NCBI GenBank assembly: GCA_024291935.2
Contig: CM044313.1
Location: forward strand, 87,791,001 to 87,855,000
Direction: 5' to 3'
From: Okapia johnstoni
Lineage: Eukaryota; Chordata; Mammalia; Artiodactyla; Giraffidae
Length of the DNA stretch: 64,000 bases
The notes under the pieces are model-generated. The model worked only from the letters and a program-made list of their open reading frames with translations, did no database searches and was not told the DNA's origin. A program made the position numbers and the translations under genes. Below, in pieces: positions 10,018-21,582 of this stretch (positions are counted from its first letter, which is position 1; each line of letters starts with the position of its first letter).

Positions 10018-10921
10018 GTACAGTATTATTAAAAACAAGCTGTGTATTAGGCTCACTTAGTTGCTTTGGGGAAATGCTGTAAAATTTTATGGGTTTCCTT
10101 TTGGCTTGTTGTATGTGGGAGTATGTGTGAGGGAGTGAAAACCGGTGAGTATAGGGTCTAAATGTGGACGTGACACCTTTTTTTTTTTTTTGCTTATCTC
10201 TGAACTGGTGTACAGAAGTCACTAAGTTAATGAAATGAAAATCAAAATTTATGTGAGAGAGTATACTGAAGTTATTTTATGAGCTATTTTGCTGAAAAAT
10301 TTTGGATTTGAACAGAACAATCATATGAAATATATCCAATAAAAAATTATAGGTAACATAATTAACAGACTATGAGGTAATGATGCACATTATATTTTAA
10401 AGTCCACGTGTTTAGGCAATGTGGAAAACATTTTGAAGCTGTAACAGAAATGCAGCAAAACACTGAGCTTGCTTATCAGAACTGGACTTGAAATTGTTCT
10501 AAACACTGGATTATTTTTCTCATTTTTAAAGTGAAGCAGAGTCCTTAGTGATTAAATGAACCAGACTGAAATTGTTCTCAGATATTAGAAGTCTTTGTAG
10601 TTTTTGTAGTGGCCAGATAGACTAAATACAATTCCTGATAGAGTGGTTAAGTGACAGAAGCCACCTTTTATCCATAACTCTATCAGAGAATACCCAGTGA
10701 ATGACAGTTTTTGCAATCCTGAACCTATATTGTTGTTTAAATAATGAAGAATGACTTATAAAATTCTTAGCAGTGATGATGCTTGTCCCGACAAATGGGA
10801 AGGAGCTAAGCAGCGGCAAGATGCTTTGTTTGATGAGAAGGATTATGATTAAAGAAAGAGCACACCAGGGCTCTTATAAACCGGATAAGGGAATTACGTG
10901 AACTGTAGAAAATAATGGAGT
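10018..10921. other. Non-coding stretch, no gene seen
   Basis: Unique-looking AT-rich DNA with a T run near 10178-10191. No supported gene. Confidence 0.55.
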
Positions 10922-11199
10922 GTTGCTGCTGCTGCTGCTGCTAAGTCGCTTCAGTCGTGTCCGACTCTGTGCGACCCCATAGACGGCAGCCCATCAGGCT
11001 CCCCCGTCCCTGGGATTCTCCAGGCAAGAACACTGGAGTGGGTTGCCATTTCCTTCTCCAGTTCATGAAAGTGAAAACTGAAAGTGAAGTCGCTCGGTGG
11101 TGTCCGACTGTTAGCGACCCCATGGACTGCAGCCCACCAGGCTCCTCCATCCATGGGATTTTCCAGGCAAGAGTACTGGAGTGGGGTGCCATTGCCTTA
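10922..11199 (-). mobile_element. BOV-A2 SINE, antisense, with CAG-type tail
   Basis: Two Bov-A monomers in tandem read on the minus strand, joined by the linker that contains TTCACTTTC-type repeats (here 11066-11090), ending in a (GCT)n run at 10925-10942 that is the CAG/AGC tail of the family. No tRNA head, as expected for BOV-A2. Confidence 0.9.
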
Positions 11200-12580
11200 G
11201 CCATCATAAAACCCTTCCTACATGATATATTGAGACTTTGAGGGGGTTACTAAAATCATTACTCACACAACACATTTCAAGTTAAATACTATTCCAAATT
11301 GAGTTTTACTTTTTGGATCAAAAGAAAAAAAGAAAAGAAAACACTACATGGTAATGAGATATTTGAAAACATAAATGAAAATGAAGATTTCCTTGGATAT
11401 GATCATAGCAATTTTATTAAATCTCATTCAGATATAATTGCTTTAAATGTAAAAGTTGATGAGAAAGGATTTGAAAATGGAAATTATTGTGAAATAGTTT
11501 CAACCGAGTTTTCACAAATAGAATGAAGTTCAAGGGGGGAAAAAGTGTTTGGAGCAAGATTCTCTCTAGTATAAGTTCTCTAGTATAATTCTCTTACAAA
11601 TTGTGATAATGCTGTCTTAATCTTTTCACACCAATGCTAGATGCATTTCATATTTTATTCACTTTTCCCTGAAACATTAGAACATCATGAAAGAGTGATT
11701 ATGTTTTTCATTTTTTTTAATTTTGAGACAACTACAAATGGAGATCCTCATATAAATGATTCTAATATAATCACAGCATCTTCAATGAACAGGGCATTGA
11801 AATTGACTTCACCATTAGCTCCAACAGTTAAGAACCTTCATAGTACATTGGTTTTATGACGTTTCTAAAAATTCTAAATCTTTGCAATTAAGTTGACATG
11901 AGTAAAAGCATGAATTTTTCATTAAAACAGTATAAATTAATTCCATTTTTCTTCACTTTTTAGAAAATATGACAAAAATTTTATACCATAGTTCCTAAAA
12001 TTTAATAAAAAGTAAGACTTCATATAAATATGCTGATAGAGATTATATGTGTGAGATTAAAATTGGAATATAAACACTCTATATGATAGCATTACCATGA
12101 TTTTTAGGAAAACAAATGTTCAGTTTAATTCATGTTGTTTTTTGTTACATCATCTATTGCATTAATATTTCACAAATATTTTTAGTGCTGTAGGTTATTC
12201 ATTTTTGCAGCTAGTTCTCTCTTCAGGTTCTAGCTATTTTTTTTTTTAATGAGTAAAAATTAAAAATGTACTTGTTATATTTTCTCACTCACCATATTCC
12301 TGAAGGCCTTTCTCTATTAATTGTTAATATGATAATCCCTTACATTTGTTGAGAGAATTTATCTTTAAAAATCACAAGTGGTGGTGCTGAAAAATCGAAT
12401 ATGTCAGTCCAGTTTAGGGCAGCACTTGTAATACTGTCTTTATACTAGTTTTGAAGATAATAACTGTTCATCAAACAAAGTGATAACAAAGGAAAATGGG
12501 ATGAGCACATCTGATCTTCTAAGGTGAATTTGTTGACCACAGTGACTCAAATCAGGTCTAGATCACAATTCCTGACAGCT
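11200..12580. other. Non-coding stretch with two short same-frame ORFs
   Basis: Mostly AT-rich unique DNA. Frames at 11299-11526 (75 residues) and 11641-11859 (72 residues) share a strand and phase and are 114 bases apart. Neither contains a domain that I recognise. They could be a decayed processed pseudogene or chance frames. Confidence 0.4.
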
Positions 12581-13155
12581 AGGGTTTTTGCAGCCATGAA
12601 ATTGAAAGACACTTGCTCCTTGGAAGAAAAGTTATGACAAACCTAGACAGAATATTAAAAAGCAGAGACATTGCTTTGCCAACAAAGGTCTGTCTAGTCA
12701 AAGCTATGGTTTTTCCAGTAGTCATGTAAGGATGTGAGAGTTGAACTAGAAAGAAAGCTGAGTGCTGGAGAATTGATGTTTTTGAACTGTGATGTTAGAG
12801 AAAACTCTTAAGAGTCCCTTTCACTGCAAGCAGATTGAACCAGTCCATCCTAAAGGAAATCAGTCCTGAATATTCTTTGGAAGGACTGATATTGAAGCTG
12901 AAACTCCAGTACTTTGGCCACCTGGTGTGAAGAGCTGACTCATTTGAAAAGACCCTGATGCTGGGAGAGATTGAAGGCAGGAGGAGAAGGGGACGGCAGA
13001 GGATGAGATGGTTGGATGGCATCACCGACTCAGTGGACATGAGTTTGAGTAAACGCTGGGAGTTGGTGATGGACAGGGAGGCCTGGCATGCTGCAGTCCA
13101 TGGGGCTGCAAAGAGTTGGACATGACTGAGCGACTGAACTGAAGCGAGGGTTTTT
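12581..13155 (+). mobile_element. BovB LINE 3' fragment with target-site duplication
   Basis: The element itself is 12590-13146 and contains the last 550 or so bases of BovB, from the SHEIKRHLLLGRK-encoding block to GACTGAGCGACTGAACTGAAG. It is flanked by agggttttt at 12581-12589 and 13147-13155. Strongly 5'-truncated and with broken frames. Confidence 0.9.
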
Positions 13156-14894
13156 TATTATCTTTTTGAAATGCCAAATGCAACAAGGCTATAGTTTGAG
13201 ATCCATTTTTATTTTCTCAGAGGAATGTGTTAATAGTGTAAGTCAAGACACTGAGTTTCAGTGAATATCTCCAATAGGAAAAAAAAGTACATAATGTATA
13301 TATATATATAATATATATATACACACACATACACACATTCACACACACACACAACACGCACACACACACACACATACCCAGAGGATTATATTCCCTAACA
13401 TTCAGCTGCTGATTAACTAAAGAAATTCCTAAACATTTAAAAATATCCAAAATGCATTTAAAATATTTGTGATTTTGCTTAAATCTTGAAGATGTTTCAT
13501 AGGTGCTCTTCAGTAGTATCAATGTGGTAGGCTTATTTGATTTTCAGTAAAGAGAAATTTGAATATACCAGAGGCAACTGACATAGAAGATCAGATTTCG
13601 TAAAATTCTGACTGACTCTAACCAGTATGAAAAAATCATGCCTTAATCTCTTCAACCAAGAACACCACTTTCCTGAAGCTTGTTCCAATTAATAACGTTT
13701 CTTATTTATGCAGAATGTGTAAAAAGGTTTAGATACCCTTCTTTGTTCAAGGCCACTTATCATTTAGGAACAGAATTGAAATGCTTTGATACACCAAGGC
13801 AGGATTAGCCCTTCCACTGTTTACATGTGAAGATAGACGTGATCAGTTATTCTATGATGAAGGACTGACAGGACAGAGCTTCCTTTGCTAAGCAACCTGT
13901 GTAGTCTTTAGGGGATGAATGCATGCTATGGTTGCAGTGAAAGGAAAGCAGTAGCTCTCAATGTGTCAGAGAGGAAAAAAAAAAAAAGGTTTCAAAAAAT
14001 TAACAATTAGAAATTTTTGAAATACATGGCTGTTTAGCAAATTTAACACTTTACATGTATGTCTAATTATGGGTTCACATATTTTTAAATAAATTTTGAC
14101 ATGATAAATCCACTCCAAAATAAAAGGTAACTTCTATGTTTCATTTATAATTGGCTCTATACAATGCCAAAATAGCTTTCCAAACCAACTAAAAGTATTA
14201 ACAGTATAATTTATACAATGCACAGATTACTTTAGTATTAGTGACTAAATTAACAGATTAATTTCATAAATAGTTGGGCAAAATTTATTCAGACAAATGC
14301 AAAAGGAAGAATTGTTGTATAAATAAATAAGTCAATAATTCAAATCCAAGCCTACCATTTAAATGACTGTTGGTTTTAACTGGATTGATCCATAATGTTA
14401 ATTCATTCATGACATGTATATATTGCCCTTGATGAAAAAAAACCTCCAAGAATCTAAATATATATATATATATACATCTGTGGTATACTATATATAATTT
14501 CAATATAAATAATTCAAAGATACTGTCTTCAAATTGTTAGTATAAGAAAACTAGAAGTAGAGATTTCATGTTTCCAACACAAGGTATCAAGAGTTCCATC
14601 GTTTCCTATGTCATCACCAGGTAATATTAATTCTTAAAACATTAAATATCAGCCATCTCCAAATATTTTCAAAGATTTTCCTGTAAAGTATATAAGAGAT
14701 AAAAGAATTTTAGAAAAGAAACATTTATTAAACATAAAACATGAATCATAACTGTCATGGCATCCATCTCTGATGCTAACCTTAAAACCTGAATTGCAAT
14801 ATAGGTTCATTCTACCAACATCCATTCTGTTCTCTAATTCTCTTTGCCACGGACTCAGCCATACTGGGTTCTTGCTCAGGTAACGAACTTTTAT
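13156..14894. other. Non-coding stretch with microsatellite, no gene seen
   Basis: Contains the TA/CA repeat at 13297-13377 and a short TA run at 14458-14474. Otherwise AT-rich unique DNA. Confidence 0.55.
13297..13377. repeat. Compound (TA)n/(CA)n microsatellite
   Basis: A TA run followed by interrupted CA runs, with ACACGC and ACATTC interruptions. Confidence 0.9.
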
Positions 14895-15672
14895 TCTTTT
14901 TTTTTAAAGTTCTTTTTAAAAAAAAAATATTTATTTTAATTGGAGGCTAATTACAATATTGTGATTTTTGCCATACATTCACATGAATCAGCCATGGGTA
15001 TACATGTGTTCCCCACCCCGAATCCCCCTCCCACCTCCCTCCCATCCCATCCCTCAAAGTCATCCCAGTGCACCAGCCCTGAGCACCCTGTGTCATGCAT
15101 CGAAACCTGGACTGGCGATCTATTTCACATATGATAATATACGTGTTTCAATGCTATTCTCTCAAATCATCCCACCCTCGCCTCTCCCACAGAGTCCAAA
15201 AGTCTGTTCTTTACATCTGTGTCTCTTTCGCTGTCTTGCATATAGGGTCATCATTACCATCTTTCTAAATTCCATATATATGCGTTAATATACTGTATTG
15301 GTGTTTTTCTTTCTGACTTACTTCACTCTGTATAATAGGCTCCAGTTTCATCCACTTCATTAGAACTGATTCAAATGCATTCTTTTTAATAGCTGAGTAA
15401 TATTCCATTGTGTATATGTACCATAGCTTTTTTATCCATTTGTCTGCCGATGGACATCTAGGTTGCTTCCATGTCCTGGGTATTATAAACAGTGCTGCAA
15501 TAAACATTGGGGTACACGTGTCTCTTTCAATTCTGGTTTCCTCAGTGTGTATGCCCAGCAGTGGGATTGCTGTGTTGTGTGGCAGTTCTATTTCCAGTTT
15601 CTTAAGGAATCTCCACAATGTTCCCCATAGTGGCTGTACTAGTTTGCATTCCCACACAAACTTATATTCTTA
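14895..15672 (-). mobile_element. L1 LINE 3' end, antisense
   Basis: The T-rich left end is the poly-A tail of a minus-strand L1. It is followed by the ruminant L1 3' UTR (CCTCCAATTA and the C-rich block at 15012-15050 seen here as CCCACCTCCC) and then the end of ORF2. 5'-truncated. Confidence 0.9.
15265..15657 (-). pseudogene. L1 ORF2 C-terminal fragment
   Basis: A 130-residue open frame on the minus strand matches the far C-terminus of L1 ORF2p, the endonuclease/reverse transcriptase of L1. Visible blocks are [20 protein letters not shown], the WKQPRCPSADKWIKKLWYIY stretch and EYYSAIKKNA. The start is set only by truncation. It holds neither the endonuclease nor the reverse transcriptase domain, so it has no enzymatic role. 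Confidence 0.9.
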
Positions 15673-16170
15673 TAGAATATGAGTCCTTAGTGATCTTGCC
15701 CTAATTGGTTGATATTATGTTTCACTGATAAATAGTACACTATGAAGGAGACCTAAGAAACATTTCTTTGAATAAACTGGGCCACAAAGATAGTCCTCTT
15801 TGACCCCCATCAAATAGTAGTAAATAGTAGAAACCAGTTTTTCCCCCAACTGAAATCAGTTAATCTCTCAGCTAAGTGATTAGAAGGCTGTCTTAAACTC
15901 TTCATTTGAGCCTGTACTTTGCCTGATGGATGCTTCATCTGTTGGCTCTTCGATCTTTTCCAGTGGAAGGCAAAACATGTTGATTATTATTAAAGTCATA
16001 CTGAATTTAATAATTTAGCCTCAATTTACCTGATGCCTCTCAAGGCAATGCCTCCTGTCTCTAGGGGAGAGGGCATTATATATCAGCCACTGGTTTAAAA
16101 TATATACCATGTAATGTAGACTGGTCATGACGTGTAGGATTTTATCTTCCAGTTGTTAGCATAGTTTAAC
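15673..16170. other. Non-coding stretch, no gene seen
   Basis: No recognisable gene or repeat. Confidence 0.5.
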
Positions 16171-16378
16171 CTTCAATCTCTTTTCAACCCCATGGATTGT
16201 AGTTCTCCAGAGTTCTCTATCCATGGAAATTTCCAGGCAAGAATACTGGAGTGGGCTTCCATTTCCTACTCCAGGGGATCTTCATGACCCAGGAATCGGG
16301 CTCACATTTCTTGCTTCTCCTGCGTTGGCAGGCGGGGTCTTTACCACTAGTGCCACCTGGGAAGCACTAGTCTTCAAT
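16171..16378 (-). mobile_element. Bov-tA SINE, antisense
   Basis: The element is about 16178-16371. The head at the right reads on the minus strand as GCTTCCCAGGTGGCACTAGTGG. A short cttcaat lies on both sides (16171-16177 and 16372-16378) and may be the target-site duplication. The 3' end of the SINE is slightly shortened. Confidence 0.8.
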
Positions 16379-16459
16379 AGGACGTTCTACTTTTCTACCA
16401 GGTCACTGCTTTTGACTGATGGCAAATATCAATCAATAAATTAAATGGGCATAAGCATT

Positions 16460-16527
16460 CTTTTTTAAAAATAGTTTTATTGAGGTATGATGACTTATAA
16501 TAAGCTGTACCTGAGGGAGCTACACAT
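16460..16527 (-). mobile_element. L1M-type 3' UTR remnant, antisense
   Basis: TTTTATTGAGGTATGATGAC followed by TAATAAGCTGTACC resembles the old mammalian L1M 3' end read in reverse. Confidence 0.5.
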
Positions 16528-16880
16528 CTTTTTTTCCCAGTCTTAGTGAGATGCAATTGACATACAACACTGTATCAGTTTAAGGTGTAGAACATGTTTT
16601 GAATTATCACAAAATTATCATGAAATGACTATCACAGTAATTTTAGTGAACAACCATCATCTCAACAAAATTAAAGAAATTAAGAAAAAATTTCCTTATG
16701 ATGAGAACATTTAGGATTTACTCTCAACAAATTGCTTATATAACACAGCAGTAATTACATTTATTATGTTTTACATTACATCCCTAATATTTATCTTATA
16801 ATTGGAAGCTTGGACCTTTTGACTGCCTTCGTTTAACTTCTCTCCCACCCTACCTCTGTTAGCCATAAATATTATCTCTT
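16528..16880 (-). mobile_element. L1M-type 3' UTR, antisense
   Basis: Starts with a T run, then GAGATGCAATTGACATACAA and AAGGTGTAGAACATG, the classic L1M 3' UTR blocks. Later blocks GATGAGAACATTTAGGATTTA and TTACATTACATCCCTAATAT fit the same family. Confidence 0.7.
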
Positions 16881-16904
16881 TTTCTATGAGCTTGTTTGTT
16901 TGTT

Positions 16905-17033
16905 TGTTTTTGAAGTATAATTGACTTACAATACTATGTTAGTTCCTGTTACACAAAATAGTGATCCCGTGTTTCTCTACATTTCAAGGTGGAAAGCAGA
17001 ATAAGTAAACTGTTTCATTCCCTTAAGTTTAAA
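16905..17033 (-). mobile_element. L1 3' end remnant, antisense
   Basis: TTGAAGTATAATTGACTTAC, then ACAATACTATGTTAGTTCCTG, matches the L1 3' UTR block also seen at 28740-28780. Short and strongly truncated. Confidence 0.55.
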
Positions 17034-17036
17034 TAA

Positions 17037-17233
17037 ATGGACTTCCCTTTTGGCTCAGCTGGTAAACAATCTGCCTGCAATGTGGGAGACCTGGGTTCGA
17101 TCCCTGGGTTGGGAAGATCCCCTGGAGAAAGGAAAGGCTACCTACTCCAGTATTCTGTCCTGGAGAATCCCATGGACTGTATAGTGCATGGGGTCGCAAA
17201 GAGTCAGACACGAATGAGTGACTTTAACTTTTA
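17037..17233 (+). mobile_element. Bov-tA SINE, full length
   Basis: tRNA-derived head, Bov-A body and BovB-like tail in order. The split pol III promoter is well kept: A box TGGCTCAGCTGG at 17051-17062 and B box GGTTCGATCCC at 17094-17104. Tail ends GACACGAATGAGTGACTTTAAC. SINEs of this class are transcribed by pol III and moved by BovB proteins. Confidence 0.92.
17051..17104 (+). promoter_or_regulatory. Pol III A and B boxes of the SINE
   Basis: A box 17051-17062 fits the TRGCNNAGYNGG consensus and B box 17094-17104 fits GGTTCGANTCC closely. Spacing of about 31 bases is normal for a type 2 promoter. Whether it is used cannot be seen. Confidence 0.6.
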
Positions 17234-17475
17234 AATAGTTGAAATATTTTGTCCTTTTGTTGTAAATCTCCTTTAAAATATGGAGATAAAGATGTTTCTT
17301 CCCATCCAAACCATGTTTTTGTTCTCAGATGGTTTGATAGGTCAAATAAAAATAGCTCCCAGATGACAACCAGCAAGGAATCAAGAATCTTAGTCGTACT
17401 ACCTAGATTCCTCTAACAACCCCAATGAACTCAGAAGCAAATTTATCTCAGCGTCTTCAAATAAGAGCCCACCAA

Positions 17476-17655
17476 ATCGACACTTTGGTTTTTTGTTTTT
17501 TATTTATTTATTTTTTTTATTTTAGTTGGGGGCTAATTACTTTACAATATTGTAGTAGTTTTTGCCATACACTGACATGAATCAGCCATGGGTTCACATG
17601 TGCTCCCCCTCCCGAACCCTCCTCCCACCTCCCTCCCCTTCCCATCGACACTTTG
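17476..17655 (-). mobile_element. Short L1 3' end, antisense, with perfect target-site duplication
   Basis: The insertion is 17488-17643: a T-rich run (the poly-A tail) followed by about 130 bases of ruminant L1 3' UTR including CATGAATCAGCCATGGGT. It is flanked by atcgacactttg at 17476-17487 and 17644-17655. An extremely 5'-truncated retrotransposition. Confidence 0.95.
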
Positions 17656-18249
17656 ATTTCTACCGCATGAAACTTGAAATGGAGCATTTAGCTAAGATAA
17701 CCTGTATTTCTGACATTCAGAACTGTGAGGTGATAAATGTATATTGTTTTAAGCCACTGATTTTGTGGTGCTTGGTTACAATAGAGATTAAAAAAGAAAA
17801 ACAAAACAAAACCAAAACTAATAACAGGTAACCAAAATAGCTATTGTTATGTGAAGTGATGAGCACAAGATGAGGGAGGCACAGAGAAACCAGCCAGAAA
17901 AAGACCAGAAATTGAAACCAAACCACTATCTATAAAGGTCCTTTTTTTTAAGACAGCCTAACCATATCTTTTCAGAAGTTCTAAGGAATTTAATCAAGTT
18001 CTAGGGCATAGGTTTGATAATTGCTTTAGACAGCAATTGCCATTTTCTCCATTCCCCACCCCTGTCCTCTCTCTATATGTGAGTTTCATAGTAGGTATGT
18101 TGTTTCCATTCCAATATACATATTGGACATCGAATATTGTGGCAAGATATAAATTTTTCAAAAAGTGAATATAGTTTATTTTGTTTTAAAGTAATTTTAA
18201 TTATAAATATGCAGTATTTCTATGGACATTAAATTTAAAAAATAATTTA

Positions 18250-18440
18250 TTTATAAAACATCAGTTAAGCATCTACTATATTTCAGGCATTTTGTTAGTT
18301 AAGAGTAATGTTTAAGTTAATATGATTTGCTACCCAAAGGAATATACAGTTTAGCAGTATACCTTCTACAATAGACTCTTATCGATATAATAGTATTAAT
18401 ACATAGGAGTGTATCAACTGAAACTCACATAGGAAAAAAG
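18250..18440 (+). mobile_element. Ancient repeat resembling MIR/L2-class elements
   Basis: AAGCATCTACTATATTTCAGGCATT followed after some 40 bases by AAGGAATATACAGTTTAG recalls the very common old mammalian repeat with AGCACCTACTATGTGCCAGG. Family not resolved. Diverged. Confidence 0.4.
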
Positions 18441-18469
18441 TATGATACATAGAAAATAAATAGCATAGT

Positions 18470-18625
18470 CTTACAACCTGGTTTTACATGGTGATTCTGA
18501 ATTAGCTAGATATAAAACCCTAAGTTATTCCATTTCTCTGTGCCTCACTTTTTCTTCCTTAAAATGGAAATACAAGATCTTTGAGTTGAGTAAGAAAGTA
18601 TTGTCTGTAATAAAGGGCTTAGCAA
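18470..18625 (+). mobile_element. MIR SINE
   Basis: CTGGTTTTACATGGTGATTC, then CATTTCTCTGTGCCTCACTT, then TTCCTTAAAATGGAAATACA and finally GGGCTTAGCA are in MIR order and spacing. Diverged, as expected of a family shared by all mammals. Confidence 0.6.
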
Positions 18626-19322
18626 ACTTGGCTGCATACTGATGAGTTCATAAAGGATACCATCAGAATTATTTAGAAGTAGTGATAACATATTTAGTTC
18701 TTTGAGTTTGGGAATCACTTGACCATGGGAAGTTACATTCAGATCTTTGCATCATATTGCAGATTATCCAGAGGTGCTGGATTTGATATGAATTACTTAA
18801 TCAAAAGGACTTTCCTGCTGTCAACTTTGGAGTATAGTAGCATGAGTACTGTGCCTATGAAAAAAACAAGTTAGACACATAATTACATAGGAAGATAGGT
18901 AGCACCATCTTCATTGAGTGATACTTATTGGAGACACCAGATAAAAGACTTCACCCATTATATATGGAGCATTTACCAGCCAATGAACTACCTTGCTAAA
19001 ACACTAACATTAGAGAAAAGCAAAGCTTCAACTGTATAAAATATTGTAACTCTAAGAAGCCCATTAATCTCAGCTATAATGGAATATATTTGCCAAAATT
19101 TAGGAATTTTGTCAAAATGTCACTAGTAAGAGCCCCTTGTGTGAAAGGAGACCAGGTAAACAGTGGATCAGGAAATTTGTGTTTTAAGACATTCAGTAAA
19201 AAGTTGATGCTATAAAATCTGAATAAATGCTATACTTAATTATATTGTGTATATCTAAAATCTAGTCTTAAAATTGAAAATTCAAAGAAAAAAAAAAACA
19301 GGATATAAAATAGCAGTAGGGA

Positions 19323-19716
19323 TCAGTTCAGTTCAGTCACTCAGTCGTGTCTGACTCTGCAACCCCATGGACTGCAGCATGCCAGGCCTCCCTGTCCATC
19401 AAAAACTCCCAGAGTTTAATCAAACTCATGTCCATTGAGTCGGTGATGCCATCCAACCATCTCATTCTGTGTCATCCCCTTCTCCTCCTGCCTTCAGTCT
19501 TTACTAGCATCAGGGCCTTTTCCAATGAGTCAGTGCTTCGCATCAGGTGGCCAAAGTACTGGAGTTTCAGCTTTAGCATCAGTCCTTCCAAAGAATATTC
19601 AGGACTAATTTGTTTTAGGATTAACTGGTTTGATCTCTTTGCAGTCCAAGGGACTCTTAAGAGTCTCCTCCAACACCACAGTTCAAAAACATCAATTCTT
19701 CAGCACTCAGCTTTCT
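19323..19716 (-). mobile_element. BovB LINE 3' end, antisense, cut by L1
   Basis: Begins with the BovB 3' terminus in reverse (CAGTTCAGTTCAGTCACTCA) and reaches the block encoding KKAEC (CACTCAGCTTTCTT), where it stops at the poly-A tail of an antisense L1. The rest of this BovB is not found on the other side of the L1. Confidence 0.88.
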
Positions 19717-21582
19717 TTTTTTTTTTAATTAATGTTTCTGAATTTGTTTACTTTTTATTGAAGAATAATTGCTTTACAGAATTTTTCTGTTTTCTGTCAA
19801 ACATCAACATGAATCAGCCATAGGTATACACATATACCCCTCCCTTTTGAACCTCCCTGCCAACTCCCTCCCCATCCCATCCCTCTAGATTGATACAGAG
19901 CCCCTGTTGGAGTTTCCTGAGCCATACAGCAAATTCCCATTGGCTATCTATCTTACATATGGTAATGTAAGTTTCCATGTTTCTCTTTCCATACATCTCA
20001 TTGTCTCCTCCCCCATGTCCATAAAACTATTCTCTATGTCTGTTACTCCGTTACTGCTCTGTAAATAAGTTCATCAGTACCATTCTTCTATATTCCATAT
20101 ATATGCATTAGAATATATTTATCTTTCTCTTTCTGACTCACTTCACTCTTTATAATAGGTTCTAGGTTCATCCACTTCATCAGAACTGACTCAAATGCCT
20201 TCCTTTTTATGCCTGAGTAATATTCCACTGTGTATATGTACCACAACTTCTTTATCCATTAATCTGTCGATAGACATCTAGGTTGCTTCCATGTACTAGC
20301 TATTGTAAATAGTGCTGTGATGAACAGTGTGATACATGTGTCTTTTTCAATTTTGGTTTCCTCAGGGTATATGCCTAGTAATGGGATTGCTGAGTCATAT
20401 GGTGGTTTTATTCCTAGTTTGTAAGGAATCTCCATACCGTCTTCCATAGTGGCTGTATCAATTTACATTCCCACCAACAGTGCAAGAGCATTCCCTTTTC
20501 TCCACATCCTCTCCAGAATTTATTGTTTGTAGGCTTTTTGATGATGGCCCTTCTGACAAGTGTGAGATGATATCTCATTGTAGTTTTGATTTGCATTTCT
20601 CAAATAATAAGTGATATTGAGCATCTGTTCATGCATTTGTTAGCCATCTGTATGTCTTCACTGGATAAATGTCTGTTTAGATCTTTTTCCCACTTTTTGG
20701 TTGGGTTGTTTGTTTTTCTGTCATTGAGTTGTATGAGCTACTTGCATATTTTGGAAATTAATCCTTTGTCAGTTGTTTCATTTGCTATTATTTTCTCCAG
20801 TTTTGAGGGTTGTCTTTTCACCTTGCTTATTGTTTCCTTTGCTGTGCAAAAGCTTTTAAGTTTAATCAGGTCCCACTTGTTTACTTTTGTTTTTATTTCC
20901 ATTATTCTAGGAGGTGAGTCATAGAGGATCTTGCTTTGATTTATGCCATCAAGTGTTCTGCCTATGTTTTCCTCTAAGAGTTTTATAGTTTCTGGTCTTA
21001 CACTTAGGTCCTTAATCGATTTTGAGTTTATCTTTGTGTATGGTGTTAGGAAGTAGTCTAATTTCATTCTTCTATGTGTAGCTGTCCAGTTTTCCCAGCA
21101 CCATTTATTGAAGAGGCTGTCTTTGTTCCATTGTATATTCTTGCCTCCTTTGTCAAAAAGAAGGTACCCATGGGTGCATGGATTTGTTTCTGGGCTTCCT
21201 ATCTTGTTCTGTTGGTCTATATTTCTGTTTTTGTGCCAGTATCATACTGTATTGATGAATGCAGCTTTGTAGTATAATCTGAAGTCAAAAAGGTTGACTC
21301 CTCCAGCTCCATTCTTCTTTCTCAAGACTGCTTTGGCTATTTGAGGTCTTTTGTGTTTTCATATGAATTGTGAACTTTTTTGTTCTGGTTCTATGAAAAA
21401 TGTCATTGGTAATTTGATAGGGATCACATTGAATCTGTAGATTGAATTTGGTAGTATAGTCATTTTCACAGCATTGATTCTTCCTATCCAGGAACATGGA
21501 ATATCTCTCCATCTGTTTATGTCATCTTTGTTTTCTTTCATCAATATTTTATAATTTTCTGTGTACAGTTCTTTTGTCTCCT
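19717..21582 (-). mobile_element. L1 LINE, antisense, 5'-truncated
   Basis: T-rich tail at 19717-19728, ruminant L1 3' UTR, then about 1.4 kb of the 3' part of ORF2 read on the minus strand. Its truncated 5' end at 21582 abuts the 3' end of another antisense BovB. Confidence 0.92.
20259..21544 (-). pseudogene. L1 ORF2 C-terminal third, frameshifted
   Basis: The minus-strand frames 21285-21512, 20738-21067, 20414-20596 and 20259-20447 encode consecutive pieces of L1 ORF2p. The order is the downstream part of the RT domain ([22 protein letters not shown]), then [19 protein letters not shown] and [10 protein letters not shown]. Next comes the cysteine-rich C-terminal motif [19 protein letters not shown], and last the GIYPEETKIEKDTC block. 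Several frameshifts and stops break it. The endonuclease and the FADD-type RT core are missing by truncation. Confidence 0.9.

Larger units (their letters stand above)
17656..19322. other. Non-coding stretch with old repeats
   Basis: Holds the MIR at 18470-18625 and, at about 18250-18440, a block resembling ancient MIR/L2-class repeats (GCATCTACTATATTTCAGGC). No gene is visible. Confidence 0.5.

Noticed and set aside
14940..15288. Proline/serine-rich proteins on the plus strand
   Set aside because: They are antisense readings of the C-rich 3' UTR of a minus-strand L1.
17037..17110. tRNA gene
   Set aside because: A and B boxes are present, but the sequence continues into a SINE body and tail, and I can see no complete cloverleaf. 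The same applies to the heads of the other Bov-tA copies.
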